Origin: Hymenobacter armeniacus
GTDB lineage: Bacteria > Bacteroidota > Bacteroidia > Cytophagales > Hymenobacteraceae
Reading direction: 5' to 3'
NCBI RefSeq assembly: GCF_014699055.1
Contig: NZ_JACXAC010000010.1
Location: 1 to 54,168 of the forward strand
DNA: 54,168 bases
Shown here in pieces: positions 7,519-17,040 of this stretch. Position 1 is the stretch's first letter. Each line of letters starts with the position of its first letter. Below the pieces are notes generated by a model. It was not told where the DNA came from. It did no database searches and was given only the letters and a program-made list of their open reading frames with translations. The position numbers were made by a program, and so were the translations under genes.

Positions 7519-8547
7519 ATGTCAGACCATATTTTTCACCTGCCCGACCTGCTTCTTGAAAGCGGCGAAACCCTGGCCGGGGCCCACGTGGCCTACCGCA
7601 CCTGGGGCCAGCTCAACGAGGACCGCGCCAACGTGGTGTGGGTGTGCCACGCCCTCACGGCCAACGCCGACGTGCTGGCCTGGTGGCCGGGGCTGGTGGG
7701 GCCGGGGTGCTACTACGACCCCGCCGAGTACTTCATTGTGTGCGCCAACGTGCTGGGCTCCTGCTACGGCAGCACCAGCCCGCGCGACCCGGACCCCGCC
7801 ACGGGCCGCCCGCGCTACCAGCACTTTCCGCGGCTGACCATCCGCGACCTGGTGGCGGCGCACGAGGCCCTGCGCCAGGACCTGGGCCTCACCGACATTC
7901 ACACCCTGATAGGCGGTTCGCTGGGCGGGCAGCAGGCCTTGGAGTGGGCCGTGCAGCGGCCCGATTTGTTCGACCACCTCGTGGTCATTGCCACCAACGC
8001 CCGGCACTCGGCCTGGGGCATTGCCTTCAACGAAGCCCAGCGCCTGGCCATCGAGGCCGACCCCACTTACGCCGCCGGCCAGCCCGGCGGGGGCGACGAA
8101 GGCCTGCGGGCCGCCCGCGCCGTGGCCCTGCTCAGCTACCGCAGCTACTCGGCCTACGCCGACACCCAAACCGACCCCGACGACGACCACCTGCCACACG
8201 AGCACCGCGCCAGCAGCTACCAGCGCTACCAGGGCGACAAGCTAGTGGCCCGCTTCGACGCCTATAGCTACGTGGCCCTGAGCCGCAGCATGGACAGTCA
8301 CAACCTGGGCCGCGGCCGGGGCGGCGTGGCGGCGGCGTTGCGCCGCATCGGGGCGCGCACGCTGGTGCTGGGCATCACGTCCGACGTGCTGTTTCCGCTC
8401 AGCGAGCAGCGCGAGCTGGCCGCTCACATCCCCGGGGCAATGTACGCGGAGCTGGACTCGCGCTACGGCCACGACGGCTTTTTGCTGGAAACAGCCGGCA
8501 TTACGCACTTCCTGGAACGGTTCTACGCGCCCACGTTCGTGCATTAA
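7519..8547 (+). CDS. metX: Homoserine O-acetyltransferase
   Basis: This 342-residue alpha/beta-hydrolase-fold enzyme transfers acetyl from acetyl-CoA to homoserine, making the substrate for MetY. It has the MetX hallmarks LAGAHVAYRTWG, VWVCHALTANADV, ANVLGSCYGSTSPRD, the nucleophile Ser134 in GGSLGGQQALEW, and the acid and base Asp289 (SDVLFP) and His318 (YGHDGFLLE). The MDSHNLGRGRGG region is typical of acetyl-specific MetX, although substrate specificity (acetyl or succinyl) is formally inferred. It is slightly shorter than many MetX proteins but complete. The upstream structured element suggests separate control, and homoserine dehydrogenase follows after 212 nt. Confidence 0.95.
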   Translation: MSDHIFHLPDLLLESGETLAGAHVAYRTWGQLNEDRANVVWVCHALTANADVLAWWPGLVGPGCYYDPAEYFIVCANVLGSCYGSTSPRDPDPATGRPRYQHFPRLTIRDLVAAHEALRQDLGLTDIHTLIGGSLGGQQALEWAVQRPDLFDHLVVIATNARHSAWGIAFNEAQRLAIEADPTYAAGQPGGGDEGLRAARAVALLSYRSYSAYADTQTDPDDDHLPHEHRASSYQRYQGDKLVARFDAYSYVALSRSMDSHNLGRGRGGVAAALRRIGARTLVLGITSDVLFPLSEQRELAAHIPGAMYAELDSRYGHDGFLLETAGITHFLERFYAPTFVH

Positions 8548-8759
8548 TTCTTGACGCAGCGATGCCATTAACTTAGAAGAAAGTCCCTTCAGTGGCTTAG
8601 AAAGCCGTCGCTGAAGCACAAATCCCGGCAGATTAGCACAAAGACCAAAGCACTGGTACAAACACACTTTGGCCGGCACAAAGAGCGTGGCCTTGGTACA
8701 AGCTTGCTTACGAAAGAGCTGCCCAGGGACCGACGCCCGACCATCTCATAATCAAAGAA

Positions 8760-10022
8760 ATGAACCCAACCCAACCGCCCCTGCGCATTGGCCTCATCGG
8801 CTTTGGCTGCGTGGGGCAGGGCTTCTACGATATCGTGCAGCGCCAGCCCGAGCTAGGCCTCACCGTGACGCGCATTGCCGTGAAAAGCCCCACCAAACCC
8901 CGGACGCTACCCGCCGAGCGGTTTAGCTTGCAGGCCGATGACCTGCTGACCGACCCCGAACTGGACCTTCTGGTGGAAGTAATTGACGACGCGGCCGAGG
9001 CCTTCCGGCTGGTGAGCGCGGCCCTGCGCCAGGGCCGCCGCGTGGCAACGGCCAACAAGGCCATGCTGGCCCGGCACCTGCCGGAGCTGGTGCGGCTGCA
9101 GGCAGAGTGCGGCGGCACGCTGCTCTACGAAGCGGCCGTGTGCGGCAGCATTCCCGTCATTCGCACGCTCGACCAGTATTTTAGTCACGAGCCGTTGCGC
9201 GCGGTCAGCGGCATTTTCAATGGCTCCTCCAACTACGTGCTGACGCGCATGGGCGAGGACGGCTCCGACTACGGCCCCGCCCTGGCCGAAGCCCAGGCCC
9301 AGGGCTTTGCCGAAACCGACCCCGCGCTCGACATGGGCGCCTTCGACCCGCGCTCGAAAGCCGTGATTCTGGCCGCCCACGCCTACGGGGTTTTCCTGAA
9401 CCCCGAACAAGTGCTGAACCTGGGCATCGAAGGCGTTGGGGCGGCCGACATTGCCCGCGCCGCCGCGCACGGCCGCAAAATCAAGGTGGTGGCCGGCTTG
9501 TACCGCTTGCCGGACGGGTGCGTCACGGCGCTGGTGACGCCGCAGCTGGTGGGGCCGGAGTCGCCGCTCTACGCCGTGGACCGCGAGTTCAACGGCGTGG
9601 TGCTGGAGGCGGAATTTGCCGGCGCGCAGTTCCTGCGGGGGCGGGGCGCCGGGGGCCACCCCACCGGCTCGGCCGTGCTGGCCGATGTGCTGGCGCTGCG
9701 CCGCGGCCTGCGCTACGGCTACGCGAGGCAGGCCGCGGCGCCAGCCGTTCAGCTTACCCAGGGCCTGGCCGTGGAAGCCTACGTGAGCCATCCCGACGTG
9801 GGGGCCCTGCGCGAGGTGCTGACCTGGCTGGAACTGCCGCCCGAAAGCTTGCGCACCGATGAGCACGGCACTTACGCCACCGGCCCCGTGGCGCTGGAGC
9901 AGCTGTTTGCCTGGCGCAAAGAGCTGCGAGCCAACGGCGTGTTTGTGGCCCGCCTGCACGAGGTGCCCACTGCCGCCGCCGCGGCCCACGCCTGGGCCCA
10001 GGGCACGGCTGAGCTGGTCTAA
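8760..10022 (+). CDS. hom: Homoserine dehydrogenase
   Basis: This 420-residue enzyme reduces aspartate semialdehyde to homoserine, supplying MetX and threonine synthesis. GLIGFGCVGQG (11-21) is the NAD(P)-binding loop, ANKAMLARH contains the catalytic-region Lys100, and FNGSSNYVLTRM plus ETDPALDMGAFDPRSKAVILA are the substrate-binding signatures. There is no aspartokinase part and no clear C-terminal ACT domain, so feedback inhibition by threonine through ACT is not expected. The start ATG is preceded by an A-rich stretch. The 212-nt gap to metX contains nothing recognisable. The transcript ends in the perfect palindrome at 10030-10085. Confidence 0.95.
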   Translation: MNPTQPPLRIGLIGFGCVGQGFYDIVQRQPELGLTVTRIAVKSPTKPRTLPAERFSLQADDLLTDPELDLLVEVIDDAAEAFRLVSAALRQGRRVATANKAMLARHLPELVRLQAECGGTLLYEAAVCGSIPVIRTLDQYFSHEPLRAVSGIFNGSSNYVLTRMGEDGSDYGPALAEAQAQGFAETDPALDMGAFDPRSKAVILAAHAYGVFLNPEQVLNLGIEGVGAADIARAAAHGRKIKVVAGLYRLPDGCVTALVTPQLVGPESPLYAVDREFNGVVLEAEFAGAQFLRGRGAGGHPTGSAVLADVLALRRGLRYGYARQAAAPAVQLTQGLAVEAYVSHPDVGALREVLTWLELPPESLRTDEHGTYATGPVALEQLFAWRKELRANGVFVARLHEVPTAAAAAHAWAQGTAELV

Positions 10023-10029
10023 TCAGGAA

Positions 10030-10085
10030 GCCACGCAAGACAAGGGGCGCGATTCAGCTGAATCGCGCCCCTTGTCTTGCGTGGC
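10030..10085. terminator. Perfect 56-nt palindrome between convergent genes
   Basis: Bases 10030-10057 are the exact reverse complement of 10058-10085 (outer GCCACGCAAGACAAGG, centre CAGCTG), a 28-bp stem with no unpaired loop. It lies between the hom stop (10022) and the stop of the convergent esterase gene (10103). It is best read as a bidirectional terminator, although no long T run follows either arm. Confidence 0.75.
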
Positions 10086-10102
10086 AAACCAAGTCAATTT
10101 TC

Positions 10103-11344
10103 CTATTTAAATTCCAGTCGCAGCGCCGGCTGGCCGGGAAACTTCAGGAAGTAAACGCCCGGTTTCAGGGCATTGCGCAGCAGGCTCAGGTCGTGGGCCT
10201 CGGGGCTGATGACGCGCACCACGCGGCCGGCGGCGTCGAGGAGCTGGGCCTGCAGGGGCAGCAGCAGTTCTTTGGGCAGGGTCAGCTGCACGGCGTCTTC
10301 GGCCGGCACGGGGTAGGCCTGGGCGGCCGGGGTGGCGCTGGCCCTCGCAGTGGCAAGCACGGTGCCGGCTTGCGCTAGGCTGGGCCGCAGGAAGTCGCGG
10401 ATGGCGCGGAAGGTGGTGTCGGCGTAGAGCAGGCCGGGGGCGGTGGTGCTTTCGAAGGGAATGTGGCCGGCCCGCGACAGGCGCACCAGCGTGTTGCGGA
10501 TGCCCACCTGCGCGGCGCGCGGGTGCAGGCGGCCGCTGCCGTACACGTACTTGGGCGGCAGGCTGCTGCCCACGCGGCCCTGCAGGTAAGGCACGGTGCC
10601 GTCGGCGGTGCCGTGCACGCTGAGCAGCGGCGCGTTGCCGGGTTCGATGAGGCTGGGGTTTTCGGTGGCGCCGCTCAGGTTGAGCACGGCCAGCGGCTGG
10701 CTGCTGTAGCCAGGGTTGCCGCTATTGCCTTCGATGCCGCCCAGCGCCGCAATGCCCACGTAGGCGGGCACTTCGCTGGCTTTGTCGAGGTAGCCTACTT
10801 CCAGGGCCGCAAAGGCCCCGGCCGATGAACCGCCCACGGTGATGTAGTTGGGATGCACCCGGTAGGTGTTGGTGGTGGCGGCGTCTTTGCGGAAGAAGCG
10901 CACGGCCGCCCGCAAGTCCTGCATGCCGCGAATGGCCGACTTAGCGATGTTCACCGTGTCGAAGCCCCCGCCGATGATGGTGCCGAAGTCCAGCAGGCGG
11001 TAGTCGATGCTGGCCGTGACGTAGCCCAGCCGGGCAAAGCGCGTGCACACGGCCACCATGTAGGCATCTGTGCGCGAGCCCGTGATGAACCCGCCCTGGT
11101 GCGCAAAAATGATGACCGGCCGCCGGGCCAGCGCATCGCCGGTGGGCTGGTAAATGTCCATCAGCAGCTGCTGGGTGGCACCGGCCGAGTTTACGGCCGA
11201 GCCGAAGTTGACGCCCGAAGTCACGGTTACGTTGGCAAACACGGGCTGGTAGTAGCGGCCCTGGGTGGTGTCAATGACGGCCTGCGCCGAGGCCATGCGC
11301 GCGCCAAACAGCAGCAGGACGAAGCAGATAAACAGTGTTTTCAT
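10103..11344 (-). CDS. Secreted alpha/beta-hydrolase (carboxylesterase-like) with T9SS type A sorting domain
   Basis: This 413-residue protein has signal peptide MKTLFICFVLLLFGARMASAQA. The hydrolase domain (about 45-330) shows AHQGGF, a variant of the HGG oxyanion motif, YVTASIDYRL, and the nucleophile elbow GGSSAG, as in the carboxylesterase/feruloyl-esterase-like group. A histidine in SRAGHIPFE is a plausible catalytic base. The last 75 residues (YPVPAEDAVQLTLP..., AAGRVVRVI, LKPGVYFLKFPG) match the T9SS type A C-terminal sorting domain. The protein should therefore cross the outer membrane through the type IX system that includes SprA, encoded later in the window. It is a tandem paralogue of the next gene. 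The natural ester is unknown. Confidence 0.83.
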   Translation of the reverse strand: MKTLFICFVLLLFGARMASAQAVIDTTQGRYYQPVFANVTVTSGVNFGSAVNSAGATQQLLMDIYQPTGDALARRPVIIFAHQGGFITGSRTDAYMVAVCTRFARLGYVTASIDYRLLDFGTIIGGGFDTVNIAKSAIRGMQDLRAAVRFFRKDAATTNTYRVHPNYITVGGSSAGAFAALEVGYLDKASEVPAYVGIAALGGIEGNSGNPGYSSQPLAVLNLSGATENPSLIEPGNAPLLSVHGTADGTVPYLQGRVGSSLPPKYVYGSGRLHPRAAQVGIRNTLVRLSRAGHIPFESTTAPGLLYADTTFRAIRDFLRPSLAQAGTVLATARASATPAAQAYPVPAEDAVQLTLPKELLLPLQAQLLDAAGRVVRVISPEAHDLSLLRNALKPGVYFLKFPGQPALRLEFK

Positions 11345-11464
11345 AAGAAGCTAAGCAACAACAGAAATGTGGAAAGTGGCCAGGTCAGCCACGGCGCTTA
11401 CCGCACCGCTACCGGCCAGGGCCGAGTTTGAGACGAAACAGCTGGTCAGGGCGCAAGTTCCGGC

Positions 11465-14422
11465 TTATTGCACCACCACGCGGCGCACCAGCGGCAGGCC
11501 CGCCACGCGCAGGTGCAGCTGGTACACGCCCGGCGCCAGGCCGCGCACGTCCACTTCGCCGGCCAAGGCCTGGCCGGAGGCCGCGAGCGGCTGGCGGCGC
11601 ACCGTTTGGCCCAGGGCATTGGTGAGCTCGGCCACGGCCGGCACCCGTTGGCCCGCAGGCAGCGGCAGCAGCACCTGGAAGCTGCCCGAAGCGGGGTTGG
11701 GAAACACCTGCAGCTGGGCGGCCAGTGCCTGAGCGGGGCCGGTGGCCAGCACGCCAGCGGCGCTTAGCTCCAGGGCAAAGCGGCCGGGTGCCGTGGTGCC
11801 GGCCATGGTGAAGGCATACCGTGCGCCGGCGGCCAGCGGCGTGCGCGTGCCCGTGAGGGCGTCGGTCAGAGTGAGGGCGCCCGCGGCGTAGTTGGCCAGC
11901 TGGACAGCGGTGAGCACGTAGGCGCCCGGCTGCGGCACGGCCACGGCCAGCGGCACGGTGGCGGGCGCGCCCACCACCGGCAGGCCGTTGATGGCCAAGG
12001 CCTCGCCATTGGCCAGCGTGGCCAGGTTCAGGCCGCTGGGGTTGGGCATTTTGGCGGCGTCGAAGGCCGCGTCGGGGCTGGCCGTGGCGCCGGCTTCCTG
12101 GTAGAGGTAAGCTTCGTCGGCGGTGGCGGGGGCGGCACCCGCTGCGGCCAGGGTGAGGCGCAGGCGGGGACGGGCATCGGTGGTGCCGCGCTGCACGGTG
12201 GCCGCGTTGGCGGCCGCGTAGTCGGTGATGCGGGCGCTAAGGGGGAAGGTGAGCGTGACCGGCGTGTTGGCCAACGACCGCACGAAGAAGGCTTGCCCCA
12301 GCGGGACGGTGGCCCCGGCGCCGCCCACGCCGTTCACGTAGGCGCGGTAGTTGCCGCTGTACTGGCTGGTGCTCACGAAGATGTACATGGCGCCGCTCAG
12401 GCCGGCGGGGATAGTCACGGCGTCCCAGTTCAGGCCCGCCGGGAAGGGGTTGCCCAGGAAGTGCCAGCCCGCGGTGGGCGTGGCCGCGGCGGGCAGCGTC
12501 ACGGCAATGTCTTCGTTGTTGCGGGAGAGGGGGCCGGCTAGGCTTAGCGTTTGGCCGGCGGTAATGTTCAGCGTAAAGCCCTGGCCGCGGTCGAAGCTGG
12601 TGAGCGAGCCGCCGGGGGCCACGGGCACGGCCCAGCCTTTGTCGAACTCCGAGTAGCTGGTAGCCGGCGAAGTCAGGGCGCGGGCTTGGTCGTAAACGAA
12701 GATGTTGGGGAAAGGCCGCACCAAATCGGGGCGGGCCGCCGTGTTGTAAGCGGGGTTAAACTCGGGCGTGAAGGCCGGCGCGCTCACGCTGGTGAAGCCC
12801 CCAAAGTCAAACGGCAAAGCCAAATGACGGTAGCCCGGGCCGGGGTTCACGCTGGGGTCGAGGTAGCGTTGGAAGGCCACGCTGCTCCGTAGCGTGGCCG
12901 CGCCGGGCGTCACCAGGGCGGTGCCCGTGGGGCCAGAGAGCAGCGTGAGCTGCTGGCTGTTGAGCACCTGCCCGCTGGTGGGCAGGAAACGCTGCTTGAT
13001 GCTCAGCCCATTGGTCAGTTGCACGGAGAGCGAGCTGGACACATTCACTTCAAAATCGCGCACCTGACCAGGCAAACCCGAGCCGGTGATTTGGTTGGCA
13101 GTGCCTTCGTACACGTACACGGCATCGGAGCTGAAGGTGCGGCTGCCCGTGTTGCGAATGGCCCCGGCGGCACCGCTGGCCGCAATGCCATCCGGGTCAC
13201 AAATCCGCAGCGCAGCCCCGGCTTGCAGGTCGAAGCTGCCGGGCCCGTCCACCACAAAGCAGTTGGTTTTGAGCGAGCCCGGCGTTTGGCCGCTCAGGCT
13301 TTTGATGACCAGCGTGCCGTAGACGGTCACGTTGCCGCTGAGCGTGGCCTGGCCGCTGTTGATGGTAATGTCCTGATAGGAGCCGGGCGCCACGGCGGTG
13401 TTTGTATTAATGACCAGGCTGGGCAGCACCGGGGCCACAAAGGGCGCCAGCAAGGGCCGCAAAAACGCCCGAACGTCGCGGAAAGTGGTATCGGCGTAAG
13501 CTGCCGAGCTGGGGCTGCCGGTGCCGGCGCTCTGCACCGGATACTGCGGGATGTGGGGCGCCTTGCTGAAGCGACGCAGCACGTTGAGCACGCCCACGCT
13601 GCTGGCGTAGGGGTTCAGCAGGCCGCTGCCAAACACGTACTTGGGCGGCAGCCCGGCCCCCACCCGGCCTTTGAGGTAGGGCACCACGGCATCGGCGGTG
13701 CCGTGGGCGCTGTAGAGGGGCGCGTTGCCGGGCTCGATGATGCGGGGCGGGTTGGTGGCGCCGCTCAGGTTGAGCACGGCCAGCGGATAGCTGTTGTAGC
13801 CGGGGTTGCCGCTGTTGCCCTCGATGCCGCCCAGCGCGGCCAGGTTCACGTCGGCAGTTACTTCGCTGGCCTTATCCAAATAGGCCACTTGCAGGGCCAT
13901 GAAGCCCCCGGCCGAGGCGCCGCCCACCACAATGCGGCTGGGGCTCACGCGGTACACGTTGGCGGTGGCGGCGTCCTGGCGAAAGAAACGCACGGCGGCG
14001 CGCATATCCTGCATGCCGCGGATGGCGGCCCGGCTCACGTTGGTGGTGTCGAGTGGGAAGAACAGCAGCCGGTAATCGATGCTGGCCGTGACGTAGCCCA
14101 GCCGGGCAAACTGCGTGCACACGGCCGTCATGTAGGCATCGGCGCGCGAGCCCCGCACGAAGCCGCCCTCGTGGGCAAAGATGATGACCGGTCGCCGCCT
14201 GACCGTGTCGCCGGTGGGCTGGTACACGTCCATGAGCAGCGGCAGGGCCGTGCCGAACACGGGGTTGGTGGTATTGCCGTACACCACGCCCGAAGTCACG
14301 GTCACACCCGGGAAGACGGGCTGGAAGTAACGCCCGCCGGTGGTGTCGATGGGGGTTTGGGCGGCGGCCGGCAGCCGGGTGCCGAGCAGCAGCGCCAGGG
14401 CCAGGAGTAGCAGGTGTTTCAT
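11465..14422 (-). CDS. Large secreted esterase-like protein with surface region and T9SS type A sorting domain
   Basis: This 985-residue protein has a signal peptide ending LPAAAQT. Residues about 20-330 are a close paralogue of the neighbouring 413-residue esterase: QTPIDTTGGRYFQPVFPGVTVTSGV, AHEGGFVRGS, nucleophile elbow GGASAGG, and ARLGYVTASIDYRLL. From about 345 the sequence becomes a beta-rich surface region (SYQDITINSGQATLSGNVTVYG..., GWHFLGNPFPAGLNWD) of a type often found in Hymenobacter exported proteins. It ends in a type A sorting domain (LQVFPNPASGSFQVLLP, NALGQTVRRQPL, GVYQLHLRVAGLPLVRRVVVQ). The pair likely arose by tandem duplication with gain or loss of the long insert. Export by T9SS is expected; the substrate is unknown. 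Confidence 0.82.
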   Translation of the reverse strand: MKHLLLLALALLLGTRLPAAAQTPIDTTGGRYFQPVFPGVTVTSGVVYGNTTNPVFGTALPLLMDVYQPTGDTVRRRPVIIFAHEGGFVRGSRADAYMTAVCTQFARLGYVTASIDYRLLFFPLDTTNVSRAAIRGMQDMRAAVRFFRQDAATANVYRVSPSRIVVGGASAGGFMALQVAYLDKASEVTADVNLAALGGIEGNSGNPGYNSYPLAVLNLSGATNPPRIIEPGNAPLYSAHGTADAVVPYLKGRVGAGLPPKYVFGSGLLNPYASSVGVLNVLRRFSKAPHIPQYPVQSAGTGSPSSAAYADTTFRDVRAFLRPLLAPFVAPVLPSLVINTNTAVAPGSYQDITINSGQATLSGNVTVYGTLVIKSLSGQTPGSLKTNCFVVDGPGSFDLQAGAALRICDPDGIAASGAAGAIRNTGSRTFSSDAVYVYEGTANQITGSGLPGQVRDFEVNVSSSLSVQLTNGLSIKQRFLPTSGQVLNSQQLTLLSGPTGTALVTPGAATLRSSVAFQRYLDPSVNPGPGYRHLALPFDFGGFTSVSAPAFTPEFNPAYNTAARPDLVRPFPNIFVYDQARALTSPATSYSEFDKGWAVPVAPGGSLTSFDRGQGFTLNITAGQTLSLAGPLSRNNEDIAVTLPAAATPTAGWHFLGNPFPAGLNWDAVTIPAGLSGAMYIFVSTSQYSGNYRAYVNGVGGAGATVPLGQAFFVRSLANTPVTLTFPLSARITDYAAANAATVQRGTTDARPRLRLTLAAAGAAPATADEAYLYQEAGATASPDAAFDAAKMPNPSGLNLATLANGEALAINGLPVVGAPATVPLAVAVPQPGAYVLTAVQLANYAAGALTLTDALTGTRTPLAAGARYAFTMAGTTAPGRFALELSAAGVLATGPAQALAAQLQVFPNPASGSFQVLLPLPAGQRVPAVAELTNALGQTVRRQPLAASGQALAGEVDVRGLAPGVYQLHLRVAGLPLVRRVVVQ

Positions 14423-14588
14423 AGGGTCCGGGAAAGCGGTGAGCGGAATAGGCTAAAGCTACGAACTTGACGAAGAATGCCTGGCCGGGGTTGGGGCCGG
14501 GCCCGAACTTTGGCCGAAACCCGCCAGCGGCGGCAATGCCTGACCGGCGCGGGCATTGCTTTCTTTGCGGCGGTTAATCTTCCTGCCC

Positions 14589-15494
14589 ATGCCCGTTACC
14601 TTCCCCCCTGCCCTGCAAGCCGGCCACCGCGTGGCCATCGTGAGCCCCGCCCGCAAAATCTCGGCTGCCGACCTGGCCCCCGCCATCGCCACCCTCGAAA
14701 GCTGGGGCCTGGAAGTGGTACTAGGCGAAAGCATTGCCGGCGACTTCCATCAGTTTGCCGGGCCCGACGACCTGCGCCGCCGCGACTTTCAGCAGCAGCT
14801 CGACGCCCCCGGCATCCGGGCCATTCTGTGCGCGCGGGGCGGCTACGGCACCGCCCGCATCGTGGACGGGCTCGACTTCACGGCCTTCCGCCGCGCCCCC
14901 AAGTGGGTGGCCGGCTTCTCCGACATCACCGTGCTCAACGCGCACCTGCTGGCCCTGGACCACGCCAGCATCCACGGCGTGATGCCGGTGCTGTTTCATC
15001 AGGCAGGCGGCGAGCTGGCCCTAGAAACCCTGCGCCGGGCTTTGTTCGGCGAAGCTTTCCAGCCCATTACGGCCGCATCCCACACCCTCAACCGTGTTGG
15101 CACGGCCACCGGCGAGTTGGTGGGCGGCAACCTCAGCCTGCTGCAAACCATCACGGGCACGGCCTCGCAGGCCAGCTTCGCGGGCCGCATTCTGTTTCTG
15201 GAAGACCTGGACGAGTACCTCTACCACGTCGACCGCATGATGCTGCACCTGCACCGCAGCGGGCAGCTGCAAGGGTTGGCTGGGCTGGTAGTCGGCCACT
15301 TCTCCCAAATGCGCGACAACGCCATCCCCTTCGGCGTCACGGCCGAGGAAATCATCGACCGCTACGCGCAGCTGTACAACTTCCCGGTGGCGTACGGCTT
15401 CCCCGTGGGCCACGAGGCCGATAACCTAGCCATGGTGGTGGGCCAAACGGTGACGCTGACGGTAGACGCCAGCGGTGGACGCCTGACGGCGTAG
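14589..15494 (+). CDS. LD-carboxypeptidase (peptidase family S66, LdcA-like)
   Basis: The gene encodes 301 residues from ATG 14589. A TTG at 14556 would add 11 residues and is less likely. S66 enzymes remove the terminal D-Ala from muropeptide tetrapeptides during peptidoglycan recycling. The motifs fit: ARGGYGTARIVDGLD, the nucleophile Ser111 in GFSDITVLN, Glu205 in LFLEDLDEYLYHVDRM, and His275 in VGHEADN. This gives a Ser-Glu-His triad with spacing like Pseudomonas LdcA. There is no signal peptide, so the enzyme acts in the cytoplasm. It is divergent from the esterase gene at 14422 and convergent with the DUF885 gene. Confidence 0.9.
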   Translation: MPVTFPPALQAGHRVAIVSPARKISAADLAPAIATLESWGLEVVLGESIAGDFHQFAGPDDLRRRDFQQQLDAPGIRAILCARGGYGTARIVDGLDFTAFRRAPKWVAGFSDITVLNAHLLALDHASIHGVMPVLFHQAGGELALETLRRALFGEAFQPITAASHTLNRVGTATGELVGGNLSLLQTITGTASQASFAGRILFLEDLDEYLYHVDRMMLHLHRSGQLQGLAGLVVGHFSQMRDNAIPFGVTAEEIIDRYAQLYNFPVAYGFPVGHEADNLAMVVGQTVTLTVDASGGRLTA

Positions 15495-15537
15495 GCCTGC
15501 CCAGCGTGGGGCAAGCCGAATCCTAGCGCCGCCCAGG

Positions 15538-16863
15538 TCACCCCAGTTTCCCCAGCGTGTTGTACACGGCGTCGATATGGCTCTTCACCACCTCCAGGGG
15601 CAGGCGCGACAGCGCCAGATACGCGGCGTGAAAGCGGCGCAGGCTGAACCCGGGGCGGTGTTCCAGCTGCGTTTTTAGGTCTTCGATGACCTGGGCACCC
15701 ACTTTGTAGCTCAGGCATTGGCCGGGCCAGTTGGTGACGCGGTTGATTTCCCGTTCGGCAATGTCCTGTTGGCCGGGCACGTTGGCCTGCCAGTAGGCCA
15801 GGGCCTGGGCGTGGGTCCAGCCCCGGTCGTGAATGCCCACGTCGAGCACCACGCGGGCCGAGCGCACTAGGTCCCATTCCCACTTGCCCAGCTCGGCCTC
15901 GGGCTGCTGGTACAGGCCCAACTGTTTGCCCAGGTACTCGACGTAGCACCCCCAGCCCTCGGCGTTGCCGGAGTAGAACGTGAGGGCGCTGAGCGGCGAA
16001 AGCGGCCCGGCTTTGCGCTGCAACGACGACTGGTAGTGGTGCCCGGGAATGCCCTCGTGCTCGAAAATCCACTCCATGGCGCGGGTGTTGTGGCGGCCGC
16101 TGGCGAAGTTGAAATCGAAACTGCCCTCGCGGTAGATACCGGGCGGCGTGGCCGGCGTGGCGCCCTCCCAGAGGCGGATGCGCAGCGCCGGCACGGCCGT
16201 GTCGGCGAAAGCCACCGGCAAGTGCGCCCGCAGGCGCCGCTCCAAGGCACGGTAGCGTCGAATGATGGCGGCCGTGTCGGTCAGCACAAACTTGTCCGAC
16301 GCCAGGTAGCGGTAGAAACCGGCGCTGTCTTGTCCGTAGCCCATTTGGCGGCGCAGGCGGCGAATTTCGCCCTGCACCCGGACCACCTGCTGCTGCCCAA
16401 AAGCAAACAGCTCGTCGGCCGGGCGGCCCGTGCTGGTGTACTGGCGGGCATAAAGCGCGTACCAGGCGTGGTGGTTGGGCAGGGCGGCCAGGCCGGTGGC
16501 GGGCACCGCGGCATTGGTGCGCCGAAAGGCCGTTTCCAACGTCACGCGCCGTAGGTTTTGGGCGGCTTCGTAGGCCAGGTGGTCGTAGGTAATCTGCTCG
16601 GTGAGGCCGAGGCCGCCGCGCTTCACCGCTGCCAGCTGCCGCTGCACGTTCAGAAAGAAATCGTGCTGGCGCCGGAGCTGCTCGGCGGGCGGAATCTGCC
16701 GCAGGTTTTGCTGGAAGTCGAAGGTTTGCTCCGGAATGCGCAACTGCTGGTACCCGGCCAGGTAGTCGGCCGCCAGCCGGCTTACCGTTTGTGCCGCCGC
16801 GGGCCGGGCCACGCATCCCAGCAACAACCACAGCAGGAGTTTCAGAATACACTTTTGGTTCAT
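15538..16863 (-). CDS. Exported DUF885-family putative metallopeptidase
   Basis: The gene encodes 441 residues from ATG 16863 (an ATG at 16869 is equally possible; the longer start at 16899 would bury the signal sequence). The N-terminus MNQKCILKLLLWLLLGCVARPAAAQ is an export signal. It could be cut after AAAQ, or LLGC could act as a lipobox. The body matches DUF885: FEHEGIPGHHYQSSLQ carries the HE..PGHH zinc-like motif characteristic of the family, with NAEGWGCYVEYLGKQLG and the C-terminal LSRLPLEVVK region. The family is related to M32-type metallopeptidases but mostly uncharacterised. The length is shorter than the usual 550-600 residues, suggesting a compact subgroup. Confidence 0.83.
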   Translation of the reverse strand: MNQKCILKLLLWLLLGCVARPAAAQTVSRLAADYLAGYQQLRIPEQTFDFQQNLRQIPPAEQLRRQHDFFLNVQRQLAAVKRGGLGLTEQITYDHLAYEAAQNLRRVTLETAFRRTNAAVPATGLAALPNHHAWYALYARQYTSTGRPADELFAFGQQQVVRVQGEIRRLRRQMGYGQDSAGFYRYLASDKFVLTDTAAIIRRYRALERRLRAHLPVAFADTAVPALRIRLWEGATPATPPGIYREGSFDFNFASGRHNTRAMEWIFEHEGIPGHHYQSSLQRKAGPLSPLSALTFYSGNAEGWGCYVEYLGKQLGLYQQPEAELGKWEWDLVRSARVVLDVGIHDRGWTHAQALAYWQANVPGQQDIAEREINRVTNWPGQCLSYKVGAQVIEDLKTQLEHRPGFSLRRFHAAYLALSRLPLEVVKSHIDAVYNTLGKLG

Positions 16864-17040
16864 GGGCATCGGGATGTGGAATTTCACCAATGACGCCAAC
16901 TTCCACCAATAACTGCTTGGCGCCCACTACTACCCGGCGCAAACGCCATAGTGCTGCCTTGCGCAACGCCAAGCTACCCAACGTTCACATGCTTGAGGCC
17001 GGGCAGAATCTGCGCCTGCCCGTGCGACGGGCTTGACACC

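Noticed and set aside
15362..16981. 539-codon minus-strand frame overlapping the DUF885 gene
   Set aside because: The overlapping frame at 15538-16863 contains the HE..PGHH motif and a signal peptide; the longer frame is Arg/Pro/Ala-rich noise.
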